14,701 bases of DNA, from NCBI RefSeq assembly GCF_020217005.1, contig NZ_JAIWOI010000319.1, forward strand, positions 1 to 14,701, written 5' to 3'. This document shows positions 14,398-14,701 of the stretch, piece by piece (position 1 is the stretch's first letter; the number at the start of each line of letters is the position of its first letter). Made by a program: the position numbers and the translations under genes. Origin of the DNA: Rheinheimera sp. (GTDB lineage Bacteria; Pseudomonadota; Gammaproteobacteria; Enterobacterales; Alteromonadaceae). The notes beneath the pieces were generated by a model that worked only from the letters and a program-made list of their open reading frames with translations, was not told where the DNA came from and ran no database searches.

Positions 14398-14517
14398 AGT
14401 TTTTCTCTTCGATAAGGGCTGGTGATATTCTAATAAGATTCGAAGCGGCAATCTGTGGTTTTATGCCGTGAAAATGCAGCCGTAGTGCGAATAACAGCGG
14501 CAGAATGCCGGAGTGCG

Positions 14518-14701
14518 TATACCCAAGTGACTTCACGATGTAGAATTCAGCGGGAGATAAAAGCGCTTTAGGTAAGGCAGCTGTTGGAAGCTTTAGTGGT
14601 TCTAAAGCAACAACAGTTAACGCGGCATAAAGCGCTTTTAGCCCCGCCCGAAGGGAGTCGCTGGGCGATTGCACTGCGGTGTTAGCCTGTCTCACAAGGT
14701 A
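14518..14701. repeat. Nested inverted-repeat element, truncated by the window end
   Basis: Begins TATACCCAAGTGACTTCACG, like the 46-bp palindrome at 9645. Inside, TAAAAGCGCTTTA 14558-14570 is the exact reverse complement of 14628-14640. Within that, CTGTTG 14581-14586 pairs with CAACAG 14611-14616, and GCTTTAG 14590-14596 pairs with CTAAAGC 14602-14608 around the loop TGGTT. A further stem CGCCC/GGGCG follows at about 14646-14669. The other end is not in the window, which stops at AAGGTA. It contains no convincing gene. It looks like a non-autonomous, highly foldable intergenic repeat upstream of the exporter gene. Confidence 0.6.

Noticed and set aside
14159..14695. 178-codon open frame on the minus strand
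   Set aside because: It runs through the nested repeat and then through the exporter gene in another frame. Its codons are explained by those two features, and no domain is recognisable.

Overview
The window looks like a chromosomal stretch of a free-living, aquatic-type gammaproteobacterium, probably near Rheinheimera or other Alteromonadales-like genera. This rests on the small coiled-coil protein/zapA pair, an ERIC-type intergenic repeat, a YjeH-type exporter, a YceK/YidQ lipoprotein and an elaborate MHYT hybrid kinase/HD-GYP pair. The genus is inferred from overall impression, not from a marker gene. No tRNA, rRNA, CRISPR array, phage gene or transposase gene is visible.

Layout. (1) 13-560, plus strand: a TIGR02449-like coiled-coil protein and the cell-division protein ZapA, followed by a hairpin and an ERIC-like 128-bp repeat (602-729). 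(2) 791-1354, plus strand: an unassigned lipoprotein, convergent with another unassigned lipoprotein (1367-1924, minus). Behind the latter lies a large S9-family serine peptidase that is itself a predicted lipoprotein (1972-3900, minus). (3) 4012-9503, minus strand: a probable three-gene operon, in transcription order an exported M19 dipeptidase, a 1105-residue MHYT-PAS-PAS-HisKA-HATPase-REC-HPt hybrid kinase, and a REC-HD-GYP response regulator (predicted c-di-GMP phosphodiesterase). The kinase stop and regulator start overlap as TGATG. (4) 9504-9724: a repeat-rich intergenic patch with a 46-bp palindromic TATACCC...GGGTATA element. (5) 9725-10108, minus: a small DUF1294 membrane protein, divergent from (6) 10437-13169, plus: a methionine-rich exported DUF4412 protein, a 419-residue exported helical-repeat protein, a secreted cupin and a YceK/YidQ-type lipoprotein. 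(7) 13153-14397, minus: a YjeH-like APC amino-acid exporter that overlaps the lipoprotein gene tail-to-tail by 17 bp. (8) 14518-14701: a strongly folded nested inverted repeat that begins with the same TATACCCAAGT end as the element at 9645 and is cut by the window edge.

Functionally most of the window concerns the cell envelope: lipoproteins, exported peptidases, a periplasmic cupin and a membrane exporter. The clearest regulatory unit is the kinase/HD-GYP pair, which would convert a membrane or redox-type signal into a change in c-di-GMP. I found no clearly unprecedented system. The most notable items are the dipeptidase-kinase-HD-GYP operon, the DUF4412/helical-repeat exported pair, and three structured intergenic repeats that share a common terminal motif.
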